This document shows, piece after piece, positions 51,039 through 61,140 of a stretch of 64,000 nucleotides of DNA (within the stretch, counting starts at the first letter, position 1; every line of letters starts with the position of its first letter). The translations under genes and the position numbers were made by a program. The notes beneath the pieces are model-generated. The model was not told where the DNA came from and ran no database searches. It worked only from the letters and a program-made list of their open reading frames with translations. This DNA is from JAJFFW01 sp965263375 (GTDB lineage Bacteria; Pseudomonadota; Alphaproteobacteria; Caulobacterales; Parvularculaceae): contig OZ253669.1 in NCBI GenBank assembly GCA_965263375.1, positions 1,178,001-1,242,000 on the forward strand, written 5' to 3'.

Positions 51039-53735
51039 ATGGCTCGATCAGGGTCGACGACCGAAAAGGTGGGCAAAATGAGGCAAGTTTCCTCGAAGTT
51101 TTTATGCGCATTGCTAACAGCTACAGCTCTTACAGCGCCTGAAGTTGTTTTAGCACAAGATGGTGCGCAACCAGTTATTGAAGACCAAATTATCATCCGT
51201 GGGGCGCGTATCCCCGATACAAAACGTGCAACTTCAGAAATTTCAGCTGTTATTGATGCTGAATCTTTCGAGCGTACGGGCGACTCCGACATCGGTTCCG
51301 CGCTTGCGCGTGTAGCTGGTTTGTCATTGAGCAGCGGTAAGTTCGTTGTTGTTCGTGGCTTGAACGAGCGCTACTCAGCCGTGACGATCAATGGTTCGCC
51401 ATTGCCAAGTCCCGAGCCTCTACAACGTGTTGCTCCGCTTGATATTATTCCAACAAGCATTCTTGCGGGTTCAACGGTTCAAAAGACATTTTCTCCAGAA
51501 TTTTCTGGTGAATTTGGCGGTGGCTCTATTGACCTGCAAACTAAAGCAGTGCCTGGTGAATTCTTCTTAGAAATTGGCGGTTCTGTTGGTCTAGACACAG
51601 CTACAACTATCCGTGATGGTTTGCTATATGATGGCGGCGATACGGATTGGTTTGGTTTTGATGACGGAACCCGTAATTTTTCAAATGAGTTAGCTGCCGT
51701 ATTGGGCACGGGTACGGTTGCGCCTGCTGATCAAGAAGCTCTTGACCTCAGCATTGAGAACTCTGACACGCTATTAATTACAGAGAACACAATCCCTGTT
51801 AATTACGGTATCGATATTGCCGGCGGCACAAGCTTTGTTCTCTCTGACGACATTGTTTTAGGCTTCACAGCGGCAGCTGGCTTCTCAAGCGACTGGCAGA
51901 CACGTGAAGGCGTTCGTCAACAAGGTTTCTTAACAACAACAGCTGTTGCTTCTGATGGTAACGATCTTACTTTCGAAAGCACAACAAATGTTGTTGATGC
52001 CAATGCCGTAGCAACAGTGGGCCTTGAGGTTGGTGATAACCACGAGTTTACTTTCACAAACTTAATCTTGCGGTCGACTTTGAAAGAAGCTCGTATTACG
52101 CAAGGTAACGTTGGTGATTTGGACCGTGATACACGCCGTACAAACACTGACTTTTTTGAGCGCCAAGTTTGGCAAACTCAGATTCGTGGCGAGCATGTAT
52201 TTCCATCTTTGATGGATCTATCTGCTGAATGGCGTTTCGCTTACGGTGAAGCTTTCCGTGATGCGCCATACAACCGTGAGAACTCGTATATCGATGACGG
52301 TACAGGCACTTTCCGCTATGACCGTGGTAATGACGTAAGCTTGATCACAAACTCTATTAACTTCTCAAAAATTGAAGATGAAAACATCGACATTGGCGCT
52401 GATTTCCTTCTTCCTTTTGAGGCGTTTAACGGTTCGCACACCTTTAAGTTCGGTTATTCTTACACTGAAAAAGATCGTGTGACATTAAGCCGTACATTCC
52501 AATATGCTGATGACTTTAGCCTCATCTCTGCAGATGATGTTCTTGACCTAACTCAGCAGCGTATTGATGTACTTTATGGGCCAAACGTTGTTGGTACAGG
52601 TCTTTTCGATCTTGAGCTAATTGATAGCACTGACTTCTTGGATAATTCAGCGAGTGAGCTTACAATTCAAGCTTACTATGGCGGTTTTGATGTTGAGGTT
52701 GGTCCTTACGTGCGTGTCGCTGCTGGCGTCCGTTACGAGGATGGCCGTCAGTCAACAAGTTCTTTCGCGACTGGCCAGTTTGCTCAGACATTCTCAGCAA
52801 CTGTGATCGACGAAGATTACTTCTTGCCTGCGGCGACAGTGACCTGGAACCCGATTGGCGATTTACAGGTTCGTGCTGGTTTTTCTCAAACAGTCACACG
52901 CCCTCAGTTCCGTGAATTATCTCCTGCATTCTTCCTAAACGAAGATACAGATAGCATTTCATCTGGTAACTCGTTCCTTACGAACACTGAGATCAACAAC
53001 TACGATGTTCGTGCGGAATACTACTTCTCTCGCGGTCAATTTGTGACGCTTGGCGCATTCTACAAAGAATTGGATAATCCAATTGAAAATGCTTTGATCC
53101 AACGAGCTGGTGATACTTTCATTGAAAGCTTTATCAACGCTCCATCTGCAGAACTTTGGGGCTTCGAATTTGAATTCGAAAAGAACTTTGTTCTTGCTGA
53201 TCTTGTTGACTGGTCAATCTTCTCTACGAAAGACCTTGTGATTAAGACAAACTATACTTACTCACAGTCAGATGTAAGTGATAATGGCAATGTCTCTGTA
53301 ACGCGTGTTCTTGCACAACAACCTGTTCAAGAAAGTGTTATCACAGCTGATCAGCTAGTTGTTGACGGACGTGCTCTTCAGGGTCAATCCGATCACTTGT
53401 TTAACCTACAGTTGGGTGTGGAAGATGCAGAGTATAACTCTCGCGCTACTTTCCTTCTTAACTGGGCGAGCAAGCGGATCCGTGACGTTGGAACGCCATT
53501 TGCGCCAGGTCAGTTCGTTCCTGATGTTATCGAGCGTCCACCGTTCATGGTTGACTTCGTTTATACACGTGGCTTCGAAAAGTTCGGTGGTGATTGGGAG
53601 CTTGGCTTCAAAGTTCGCAATATCCTTGGTGATGATTACGAAGCGACTCAAGGCTTCGCCGACGGCACCCAAGCTGATTATGACCTTTACGATCTAGGTC
53701 GTGAACTTTCTGTTAGCTTAAAGCGTGTCTTCTAA
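51039..53735 (+). CDS. TonB-dependent outer-membrane receptor
   Basis: 898 residues. A signal peptide ends near VVLAQ; the start at 51039 or the ATG at 51078 (MRQVSSKFLCAL) are both possible. The plug (about 45-175) contains IIIRGARIP, VVVRGLNERYSAVTINGSPLP and QKTFSPEFSGEFGGGSIDLQ, the pattern of a receptor subgroup often mis-called outer-membrane protein. The 22-strand barrel follows and ends SLKRVF, with the C-terminal Phe read by the BAM complex. It imports large or scarce substrates using TonB energy. The gene follows the lipoprotein by 55 bp, suggesting a lipoprotein-receptor pair comparable in principle to SusD/SusC. Confidence 0.93.
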   Translation: MARSGSTTEKVGKMRQVSSKFLCALLTATALTAPEVVLAQDGAQPVIEDQIIIRGARIPDTKRATSEISAVIDAESFERTGDSDIGSALARVAGLSLSSGKFVVVRGLNERYSAVTINGSPLPSPEPLQRVAPLDIIPTSILAGSTVQKTFSPEFSGEFGGGSIDLQTKAVPGEFFLEIGGSVGLDTATTIRDGLLYDGGDTDWFGFDDGTRNFSNELAAVLGTGTVAPADQEALDLSIENSDTLLITENTIPVNYGIDIAGGTSFVLSDDIVLGFTAAAGFSSDWQTREGVRQQGFLTTTAVASDGNDLTFESTTNVVDANAVATVGLEVGDNHEFTFTNLILRSTLKEARITQGNVGDLDRDTRRTNTDFFERQVWQTQIRGEHVFPSLMDLSAEWRFAYGEAFRDAPYNRENSYIDDGTGTFRYDRGNDVSLITNSINFSKIEDENIDIGADFLLPFEAFNGSHTFKFGYSYTEKDRVTLSRTFQYADDFSLISADDVLDLTQQRIDVLYGPNVVGTGLFDLELIDSTDFLDNSASELTIQAYYGGFDVEVGPYVRVAAGVRYEDGRQSTSSFATGQFAQTFSATVIDEDYFLPAATVTWNPIGDLQVRAGFSQTVTRPQFRELSPAFFLNEDTDSISSGNSFLTNTEINNYDVRAEYYFSRGQFVTLGAFYKELDNPIENALIQRAGDTFIESFINAPSAELWGFEFEFEKNFVLADLVDWSIFSTKDLVIKTNYTYSQSDVSDNGNVSVTRVLAQQPVQESVITADQLVVDGRALQGQSDHLFNLQLGVEDAEYNSRATFLLNWASKRIRDVGTPFAPGQFVPDVIERPPFMVDFVYTRGFEKFGGDWELGFKVRNILGDDYEATQGFADGTQADYDLYDLGRELSVSLKRVF

Positions 53736-53786
53736 ATTGAAGTACTCTATTAAACCTAGAGATAGGTTTTAAAATGTAATCTGGTG

Positions 53787-53811
53787 CAGCCGCTCACATT
53801 GTGAGCGGCTG
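53787..53811 (+). terminator. Perfect 11-bp hairpin after the receptor gene
   Basis: CAGCCGCTCAC-ATT-GTGAGCGGCTG, 51 bp after the receptor stop and 52 bp before gspC. It lacks a T-tract, so it may attenuate read-through into the T2SS operon. Confidence 0.5.
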
Positions 53812-53813
53812 TA

Positions 53814-53841
53814 TCGCTATTTGGCGTCTCGCTATTTGGCG
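53814..53841 (+). repeat. 13-bp direct repeat upstream of gspC
   Basis: TCGCTATTTGGCG occurs twice with a period of 15 bp, just before the gspC start. It could be a regulator site or a small tandem duplication. Confidence 0.5.
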
Positions 53842-53863
53842 CCGCACAGTGTAAATAGCGCAT

Positions 53864-54880
53864 ATGGCAGTAGAGCTTATCAAAACCTCGAACAAGTCTT
53901 CGCGTGCGCAAGCGGCGCAAAAGCCGGGCGTATTGCGCGCGTCGGGCAATTCAGGAATGGGGAAACGCCGTGCTCTCGCGGCGGGAAAGCAGAATAAAAC
54001 CGCCCCAAAACCTCCTGCTGTCAGTGTTTCCTATGCGACTCTAATTCGTCGTTCTCCTATATGGGTTGAAATTGTTTTATTGGCGGCTGTTTGCCTGATT
54101 GCCGCACGCCTTGTCTGGTTATTATTTGCGCCTTTGCCAGCGCCTCATGCGCCTCCGAAGCTGGCAAGCGTACCCGTAACATCGCAAGTCTTAGTTTCTG
54201 GAAATCCATTTAAGGCTGTTGTAGCGAGCAACGCCGATGGGAGTGACGGCGTTGGCGGTGCTGCAAGTTCCAACGAGGACGGCGCTCCTGATGTGCGCGA
54301 GACATCGCTTGACTTAAAGCTTCATGGTGTTTGGCTTTCTGGCGACACGAGCAGCGCGACAATTCAGACTCCTGATAAGAAACAAGGCGTCTTTCGTATT
54401 GGTGACACCATTTGGGATAGCGTGACCCTTGATTCGGTCTACGCCAATCAGGTTATCATTAACACCAATGGTTTTCTTGAGGCGTTGAAACTGCCTAATA
54501 AGGCTGATTTTGCTGGCGATACTGGCTTGTCTATTCAGCCAAAAGCGCGGGGCGGAAGGTCTTCTCAAGCTGTCCCTTCAAGTGATGGAGACACACCCCC
54601 TAAAATCGTGTTAGGCGACATAGTGCGTTTTAGGCCAGCTCGTGACAGCCAAGGAAGTGCAGCTTTAGCGTTGTTTCCTGGAGCGAATAGGGCGGCTTTT
54701 GCAGAGCAAGGATTAGTGGAAGGTGACTTACTCATTTCCGTTGACGGGGTGGCTGTATCCGGCGGGGCTTCTGCAATTGCGGCGCTGCGTCAGCGTTTTG
54801 AGAGCGGTCAAAGCGCCTTTGAAATAAAAGTGGAGCGTGGCGACGCGCTTGTAGATTTAACGATTTCCGTTGCCAGATAA
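53864..54880 (+). CDS. gspC: T2SS inner-membrane protein GspC
   Basis: 338 residues: a basic cytoplasmic tail of about 65 residues, one membrane helix (about 68-88), a homology-region domain (LDLKLHGVWLSGDTSSATI, GDTIWDSVTLDSVYANQVII), and a C-terminal PDZ-like domain (FAEQGLVEGDLLISVDGVAV). GspC links the inner-membrane platform to the GspD secretin and helps recruit substrates. It is the first gene of the operon. The unusually long basic N-terminus has several Arg and Lys; a later start is possible. Confidence 0.88.
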   Translation: MAVELIKTSNKSSRAQAAQKPGVLRASGNSGMGKRRALAAGKQNKTAPKPPAVSVSYATLIRRSPIWVEIVLLAAVCLIAARLVWLLFAPLPAPHAPPKLASVPVTSQVLVSGNPFKAVVASNADGSDGVGGAASSNEDGAPDVRETSLDLKLHGVWLSGDTSSATIQTPDKKQGVFRIGDTIWDSVTLDSVYANQVIINTNGFLEALKLPNKADFAGDTGLSIQPKARGGRSSQAVPSSDGDTPPKIVLGDIVRFRPARDSQGSAALALFPGANRAAFAEQGLVEGDLLISVDGVAVSGGASAIAALRQRFESGQSAFEIKVERGDALVDLTISVAR

Positions 54881-54905
54881 GCGGAAGTGATATGGGTCTG
54901 GTACA

Positions 54906-56943
54906 ATGATTATCCGTAATAAGATGATTGGTGCGGCGCTTTTTTTTGGCGCATCGGTGATAGCGCAAGCGGTTTCGGCTCAGCAACAATGTGGCTCTGG
55001 TATTAACTACGAAGACGCAGACATTAGAACAGTCGTCGATGAAATCGCCTTGCGAACTGGGCGCAAATTTGTCCTTGACCCACGCGTTAAGGGAAAGGTG
55101 ACAGTTAAGTCAGCGCCAAATGGGTCGCTATGTGCTGATGAAGTGTGGGAGCTTTTCCAGGCAATCTTACGGGTAAACCAATTTACCGCTACGCCGATCA
55201 ATGGCGGCGCTTATAAAATTATTCCGGTTCAAGAAGGCCCACGCGCCGCCGGCCCGGTGGGTGAGGGGCGGCCAGGTGATCTCGTGACGGAGATTGTTCG
55301 ATTAAACTATGTCGAAAGCCGTGAAGCCGCAGCCAATATCAACCAGATAATCAGTGAGCGCGGTGTTGTGGCGCCGGTGCGAACAAGTAATGCGCTTATA
55401 CTTGTCGATACGGTCGAGAACATAACCCGAATCAAGAACATTCTGGTGAAGTTGGATCGCGACACGAGCATCTACCGGACGATCAACTCTGCAAAACGCT
55501 TCCGCTACAAACGTCGCATCTATTTTGACCCAGCTCGGTAAGGAGATGGGAGAAGATTCTGGCGTAAAACGACAGTTAAGCATTCTTCCAGTCGAGGCGA
55601 ATAACACCATTATTATCCGTGGTGAGGCCGACATGCTTCGAAGGCTTATGAGTGTCGCAATGGAACTCGATAAGACGGTTGAAGCCCGCCCAGACCTATC
55701 TGTTATTTTCCTAAACCATGCAGATGCTGAGGAGATGGCGACTTTATTGCGTGAAGTTGCTAATGCTCAGCAAGGCGGAGAAGAAGGCGGGTCCGCAGGG
55801 GCGACGCGCGCGACGATTTCGTTCTTTAAACCGACCAATTCGATTATCATCAGCGGGGATGCGGGCATTCAGCGAATGCTGCAAAATGTCGTCGCCCAAC
55901 ATGATGTGCGGCGGGCTCAAGTTTTAATCGAAGCAATCATTGTTGAGGTGAGCGATACTGCTGCACGAGAGTTGGGTATCGAATATTTCATCACGGGGGA
56001 CGAAACAAATAATTCAGTACCCTTTACAAGCTTGAATTTCTCTAACGCTCAACCCAGCGTTTTGTCAGCCGCGGGCGCGTCTATTTTAAATCGTAATGAC
56101 GACGACAATTCAAGCACATCTTTTGATTTTGACACGTCTGATTTAGCCCAAGCGGCGCTTATTTCCCTTTTGGGGGTTAATGGTGCGGGCGTTGGCGGCG
56201 TGGGAGAGATTGGGGACACTTTGTTTGGCGGAATTTTAACCGCAATAAAACAAGATACAGAATCTAATATTCTGTCCACCCCCTTTGCGACAACGCTAGA
56301 TAATCAAACCGCTAGCCTCTCCGTTGGGCAGGAAATTCCAATCACCACAGGTGAACAAATCGGTGATGATTTTTCTAATGCTTTCCGCACCGTTTCCCGT
56401 GAAGAGGTTGGTGTAATTTTAGAAGTCACCCCTCAAATTAACGAAGGGGGAACAGTTACGTTGGAAATTGCCCAAGAAATTTCAAGCGTCGCCGGGCAAA
56501 TTATTGATAGTTCAACCGATTTAATTACGAACAAAACGCGTTTTACGACAACAGCCCTTGTCGACAATGAGGATATCTTAGTGATCGGCGGCCTGATCGA
56601 CCAGACGCAAAATGTGACGGAAAGCAAAGCGCCTGTGATCGGCGACATTCCCGTTCTAGGAACTCTGTTCAAGTCAAGCGGACGATCAAGCACCCAGCGC
56701 AATTTGATGGTGTTTATCCGCCCAACGATTTTGCGTGATCGTGATGATTCTGCGATGGCGACGCAGCGTAAATTCGACTATATCCGCGCGCGGGATATGT
56801 TGCGGCGCGGTTCGCCCGTTTCTGATCTTGAGCGACTAATTGATCAGGTAACCGGCAAGGGCCCGCGTATTGACGGGGAAAGATTAGAGGGCGGTGAGCC
56901 AATTAATTTAGAGCCGATATTGGGTGCGCCGTTAGAGCAATGA
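54906..56943 (+). pseudogene. gspD: T2SS secretin GspD, one-base frameshift as sequenced
   Basis: The first part (54906-55541) has a signal peptide, the N0 domain (INYEDADIRTVVDEIALRTG) and N1/N2 repeats up to LDRDTSIYRTIN. There an extra base at about 55488 moves the frame. The other frame continues LQNASATNVASILTQLGKEMG and runs through N3 and the secretin core (VGQEIPITTGEQ, VGVILEVTPQINEGG, APVIGDIPVLGTLFKSS) to 56943. Removing one base gives 678 residues, normal for GspD. The second part has only a poor TTG start. Since the rest of the operon is intact, a sequence error is likely. The secretin forms the outer-membrane gate. Confidence 0.9.
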
Positions 56944-58454
56944 GCGAGACTGAAACTGTTCAAGACTTTCGCTTTGCCTATTCCTTTGCAAAGGAATTTG
57001 GCCTTATCGTTTTGCAGTCAGCTAACGAGCCGGCGACGGTTGGCGCGCGCGGGACCCCGCATACTTCTGCTGTCTTAGAGGCGCGCCGCGCCTTAAATAT
57101 GCCGATTGAGATTGATGTCATGCCGGAAGAGGCGTTTGACCGACGCCTGTCTGAAATTTATTCATTAAATGCTATCGATGCTGATGCTTTTGCGATGGAT
57201 GATGGGCTTGATAGCGGCGGCGATTTAAACAGCCTGGCTGAAGGCCTGCCAGCTACGGCTGACCTTCTTGATGCAGATGATGATGCGCCAATTATTCGTC
57301 TTATCAATGCGTTAATTGCCGAAGCGGTGAAAACAAAAGCATCTGACATCCATATCGAGCCTTATGAAAAAACTTTATCGGTTCGTTTACGGATTGACGG
57401 CGTCTTGCGCGAGATATTAGAGCTGCCAGCGCGTATGACGCCAGTTTTAACCTCTCGGGTTAAGGTGATGTCACGGCTTGATATTGCGGAGAAAAGAACG
57501 CCCCAAGACGGGCGAATGTCAATCTCGTTAGGCGGAAAAGCGGTCGACGTGCGTGTTTCAACGCTGCCAGCTCGTTTTGGTGAGCGTATTGTGATGCGTC
57601 TGCTTGACAAGGAAGAGGCGCGTCTTGACCTTGATGCGCTTGGCATGCCCGCGGATATGCTTGAACGCTTTAAAATCGCCTTAGGGCGGCCAAATGGGGT
57701 TATTCTCGTTACCGGGCCAACGGGGTCGGGTAAAACAACTACGCTTTATGGGGCGCTAACACTATTAAATGAACCAAGCCGGAATATTCTAACGGTTGAA
57801 GATCCGGTGGAATACGCTGTGGATGGTGTTGGTCAAACACAGATTAATCCCAAAGTCGGAATGACCTTTGCGGCCGGGCTGCGCGCTATTTTGCGTCAGG
57901 ACCCTGATGTTGTGATGGTGGGGGAGATCCGTGACGGTGAAACCGCGCAAATTGCTATCCAAGCCTCTCTCACGGGGCATTTGGTTCTTTCGACGGTTCA
58001 CACGAATTCAGCCATTGGCGCTATCACGCGCTTAAGGGATATGGGCGTAGAGCCGTTTTTATTGTCATCAACGATGGCGGCGGTTTTAGCCCAACGATTG
58101 GTGCGCCGACTATGTCCATCGTGTAAAGAACCCTATACGCCAGGATCGGCTGAGCGTGTGTTGCTAGGCCTTTCCGACAGTGATGACGCGACCATTTACC
58201 GGCCCGTGGGGTGCGGACGGTGCAGTCATGTTGGTTACGAGGGGCGTATAGGTGTTTATGAGCTTGTTGTCGTAGATGAGGCTTTGCGCGGCCTTATCCA
58301 CGATAATGCTGGCGAGCAAGATCTTGCCGCCCATGCTTTCGATAATGTTGAAACTTTAGCCCAATGCGGCTTTCGCCATGTACTAGCGGGCGAGACATCT
58401 TTAGAGGAAGTCTTGCGTGTCGTGCGGCGGGAGGATGATGATGCCGGCCTTTGA
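56940..58454 (+). CDS. gspE: T2SS assembly ATPase GspE
   Basis: 504 residues, cytoplasmic. N1E-like domain, then Walker A GPTGSGKTTTLYG, Asp box EDPVEYAVDGVGQTQ, Walker B region LRQDPDVVMVGEIRD, His box LSTVHTNSA, and the tetracysteine zinc site CPSCKEPY...CGRCSHVGY. It hydrolyses ATP to drive pseudopilus growth. The start overlaps the gspD stop (ATGA). Confidence 0.96.
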   Translation: MSETETVQDFRFAYSFAKEFGLIVLQSANEPATVGARGTPHTSAVLEARRALNMPIEIDVMPEEAFDRRLSEIYSLNAIDADAFAMDDGLDSGGDLNSLAEGLPATADLLDADDDAPIIRLINALIAEAVKTKASDIHIEPYEKTLSVRLRIDGVLREILELPARMTPVLTSRVKVMSRLDIAEKRTPQDGRMSISLGGKAVDVRVSTLPARFGERIVMRLLDKEEARLDLDALGMPADMLERFKIALGRPNGVILVTGPTGSGKTTTLYGALTLLNEPSRNILTVEDPVEYAVDGVGQTQINPKVGMTFAAGLRAILRQDPDVVMVGEIRDGETAQIAIQASLTGHLVLSTVHTNSAIGAITRLRDMGVEPFLLSSTMAAVLAQRLVRRLCPSCKEPYTPGSAERVLLGLSDSDDATIYRPVGCGRCSHVGYEGRIGVYELVVVDEALRGLIHDNAGEQDLAAHAFDNVETLAQCGFRHVLAGETSLEEVLRVVRREDDDAGL

Positions 58455-59658
58455 GTATGAGGCGCTGGATGCATCTGGACGTTCAAAGCGCGGTGTCGTC
58501 TCAGCTGATACGCCGCGCCAGGCGCGATTGGAGTTGCGCCGTCGCGCTTTAACCCCGGTTGCTGTTCGCACGTCTAAGGCGCAACGGCAAAGCGAGGAAA
58601 AAAGCGCGAAGCGCCAAAAAAATATTTCGGGTAATGATCAAGTTGCGATTACGCGTCAGCTCGCGGTGCTTGTTGGGGCGGCGACGCCTTTGGCCGAGGC
58701 GCTAAGCGCTGTTGCTGTAGAGGCGGAAAAAGACCATGTCCGTCAGATAATGTCAGCGGTGCGTGAACGGGTTCGAGAGGGCTGGCGGTTTTCGGATGCC
58801 CTTGGGGAGTATCCAAAATCTTTCTCGCCACTCTATTGCGCTGTTGTGGCTGCGGGTGAGGCGTCTGGTGACCTTGGCGCTGTATTGGAGCGTCTTGCAT
58901 CAATGTTGGAAAAAAGCCGTTCTATGCGCAATGCGGCGTTGTCGGCGCTAATTTATCCGATTGCTCTAGCGCTTGTGGCGGGGGGCGTGATCACTGCTTT
59001 GTTAACACAAGTGGTGCCGAACATTGTCGCTAATTTTAATAGTTTTGACGCAGAATTACCGGCGATTACGCAATTTGTTGTCGGTGCTTCGAATTTTTTG
59101 AGTAATTATGGTCTCGTGTTGCTCTTGATGGCGATTATATTTGGCGTCGGCTTATGGCGTGGGTTGAAAATTCCTACATTTAAATTGGCGTTTGACCGGT
59201 GGATGTTGACCCTTCCAATAATCGGTAAGCTTTTGCGCGGCCTTGACGGCGCGCGCTTTGCGCGCACTTTGTCCACCCTTTTTGCTGGCGGCGCGCCATT
59301 ACTGGATAGTCTAGTCGGTGCACAGCGAACCGTTTCAAATGCTTTTATCCGTCAGGGGCTCGATCAGACCGTTACCCTCGTTCGTGAAGGGGCCGGACTT
59401 GCCAGCGCATTGAAGCGCCCAGCCGTTTTACCGCCGATGATGGCGCCAATGGTCGCTGCGGGCGAGCGGGCCGGCGAAGTGCCAAATTTGTTAGATAAAG
59501 CGGCTGAACAGCTGGAAGAAGAGTTTGAAACCGCGTCCTCAGTGGCGTTGAGGCTGTTAGAACCGCTGATTATCATCGCCATGGGCGGTGTTGTGATGGT
59601 CATTGTTTTGTCTATTTTATTGCCGATTTTGCGGCTAAATACATTAGCTGGCGCGTGA
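58441..59658 (+). CDS. gspF: T2SS inner-membrane platform protein GspF
   Basis: 405 residues from the ATG at 58441, which follows GGGAGG with 7-nt spacing; two ATGs just before it lie too near the SD. MPAFEYEALDASGRSKRG is the typical start. Two T2SSF domains contain LAVLVGAATPLAEAL and LSTLFAGGAPLLDSL, with three membrane helices. It overlaps gspE by 14 bp. GspF couples the ATPase to the pseudopilus. Confidence 0.95.
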   Translation: MPAFEYEALDASGRSKRGVVSADTPRQARLELRRRALTPVAVRTSKAQRQSEEKSAKRQKNISGNDQVAITRQLAVLVGAATPLAEALSAVAVEAEKDHVRQIMSAVRERVREGWRFSDALGEYPKSFSPLYCAVVAAGEASGDLGAVLERLASMLEKSRSMRNAALSALIYPIALALVAGGVITALLTQVVPNIVANFNSFDAELPAITQFVVGASNFLSNYGLVLLLMAIIFGVGLWRGLKIPTFKLAFDRWMLTLPIIGKLLRGLDGARFARTLSTLFAGGAPLLDSLVGAQRTVSNAFIRQGLDQTVTLVREGAGLASALKRPAVLPPMMAPMVAAGERAGEVPNLLDKAAEQLEEEFETASSVALRLLEPLIIIAMGGVVMVIVLSILLPILRLNTLAGA

Positions 59659-59698
59659 TGGTCTTATTTGCCCGGCGCTATTGATTGGGAGAAAAGTA

Positions 59699-60220
59699 AT
59701 GAACTTTGTTGACGCTCAATTAGAGGGCCGAGATCTACTTGTCGCCGCTGCGCCAACGCCAGATATGCACACGCAAAGCGTAAGCAATTCGCGGGCTAGC
59801 CAGCGCGGGATCACCTTGATCGAGTTGCTGGTCGCATTGACTATTCTAGCCTTTATCTCAGCAGTGGTCGTCATTAATGTTTTGCCAGAGCGCGATAAAG
59901 CCGCGGCGCGTAAAGCTGGTATTGATATTAAACAAATAGAAGCAGCGCTTGATCAATATCGCCTTGATATGGGGGTTTACCCCACAGCGGATCAAGGCCT
60001 GGCGGCGCTTGTAACGGTTCCTGCAGACGCCCGACGTAAAGACCAGTACCGCGCGGGTGGCTATTTGCGCGAGGTGCCGCTTGATCCTTGGGATAGTCCG
60101 TATCAATATCGCCAAGCGGGTCAGGGCGGGCGTTTTGATGTCTTTTCCCTTGGCGCTGACGGCGCCCCGGGCGGGGAAGGTGTAAATGCTGATATCCGCA
60201 ATGGTCCAGCGCCGCAATAA
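59699..60220 (+). CDS. gspG: T2SS major pseudopilin GspG, with a long leader
   Basis: 173 residues from the ATG at 59699 (SD GGAGAAAAG). The prepilin site is QRG-ITLIELLVALTILAF with Glu5, followed by the GspG-specific region (DQYRLDMGVYPTADQGLAAL, YLREVPLDPWDSPYQY) and the Ca2+ loop near the C-terminus. The leader before the cut is 37 residues rather than the usual 5-15. An ATG at 59765 would give a 15-residue leader but has no SD. GspG builds the shaft of the pseudopilus. Confidence 0.93.
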   Translation: MNFVDAQLEGRDLLVAAAPTPDMHTQSVSNSRASQRGITLIELLVALTILAFISAVVVINVLPERDKAAARKAGIDIKQIEAALDQYRLDMGVYPTADQGLAALVTVPADARRKDQYRAGGYLREVPLDPWDSPYQYRQAGQGGRFDVFSLGADGAPGGEGVNADIRNGPAPQ

Positions 60221-60755
60221 TCGGCCCCAACATTTGCGACAGTCGATGCGCGGCATAACGCTGATTGAGATGCTTGTTGTGATGGGCATTTTGTCAGCAG
60301 TCGCGTTTGTCGCCGCTGCGACTGTTCCAAATTTGCAGTCAGATGCTGAACAAGCAGCGCGCCAGTTCGCGCTTTCCTTGCAATTGGCGGAGGACGCTGG
60401 CGCATTGTCGGGCCGCCAAATGCGCCTAACAGAGCGCAATGGCGGATATGTTTTCGAGGTGCGGCGTGTTGCTGATTGGGCGCCAGCGAAGGCCGGACGC
60501 ATTTCTTTAAGTAATCGCCCGCCGGCGGGGGTTATCTTTTCTATGCAAGTTGATAACCCTGTTTTGGCGAATGCGCGCGCTTTAGGCGATGGACTGGTTT
60601 CGGATAATGAGGGGATAAATAAAGAAGATCCGTCTACTGTGATTGATCCTGCAGGATTGCCGAGTGAAATTCGGGCGCTTTTTATTCAAGGCGATGAGCA
60701 ATGGCGCGTGTTGCGCACAAAGGCGGGGGAGGTCGACGTTGCGAAGGTTCAATAG
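60186..60755 (+). CDS. gspH: T2SS minor pseudopilin GspH
   Basis: 189 residues. The ATG at 60186 follows GGGGAAGG and overlaps gspG by 35 bp. The prepilin site is MRG-ITLIEMLVVMGILSAV; the globular part (QFALSLQLAEDAGALSGRQMRL, NGGYVFEVRR) fits GspH/FimT. Minor pseudopilins cap the pseudopilus. Confidence 0.88.
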   Translation: MLISAMVQRRNNRPQHLRQSMRGITLIEMLVVMGILSAVAFVAAATVPNLQSDAEQAARQFALSLQLAEDAGALSGRQMRLTERNGGYVFEVRRVADWAPAKAGRISLSNRPPAGVIFSMQVDNPVLANARALGDGLVSDNEGINKEDPSTVIDPAGLPSEIRALFIQGDEQWRVLRTKAGEVDVAKVQ

Positions 60756-61137
60756 CACTGGAACATGCGGAAAGCGTTTTACCTCAAAGGGATTTACGCT
60801 AATCGAAGTCCTGGTAGCGCTCGTCATTATTTCGATGATCGCTGGCGGGGTTTTGTCGCTAATCAGTCAGAATACGCGGCTTGTGGTGCTAAGCGAAGAA
60901 CGACTTATGGCCAGTATTCTGGCCGATAACTTGATGGTTGAGCGTCTTGCAACCCGCTCGCCTTTAAGGCCTGGCAAAAAGGTCACTGAGCGCGAATTCG
61001 CCGGACTAAAATGGCGCAGTGAAGAAACGATTGTTGATACAGGCGCTGGTGATCTACTGCGCATTGATCTATCTGTGGGGCTCGAGAACTCAGAGCAGAC
61101 TTTAGCTTCAATTAGTACGCTGAAAACACGGCGGTAA
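60739..61137 (+). CDS. gspI: T2SS minor pseudopilin GspI
   Basis: 132 residues from a TTG at 60739 that sits 6 nt behind GGGGGAGG; the longer frame from 60643 lies inside gspH and is less likely. The prepilin site is SKG-FTLIEVLVALVIISM, and LADNLMVERLATR and EREFAGLKWRSEE follow, as in GspI. GspI nucleates the tip complex with GspJ and GspK. Confidence 0.88.
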   Translation: MRRFNSTGTCGKRFTSKGFTLIEVLVALVIISMIAGGVLSLISQNTRLVVLSEERLMASILADNLMVERLATRSPLRPGKKVTEREFAGLKWRSEETIVDTGAGDLLRIDLSVGLENSEQTLASISTLKTRR

Positions 61138-61140
61138 GCA

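Noticed and set aside
55525..56943. Second half of gspD as a separate gene
   Set aside because: It would begin at a TTG inside the N-domain region without an SD; the domain structure shows it is the C-terminal part of the secretin.
60643..60738. Extended N-terminus for gspI
   Set aside because: The extra residues lie wholly within gspH, are Cys/Arg-rich and unlike a prepilin leader; the TTG at 60739 has a much better SD.
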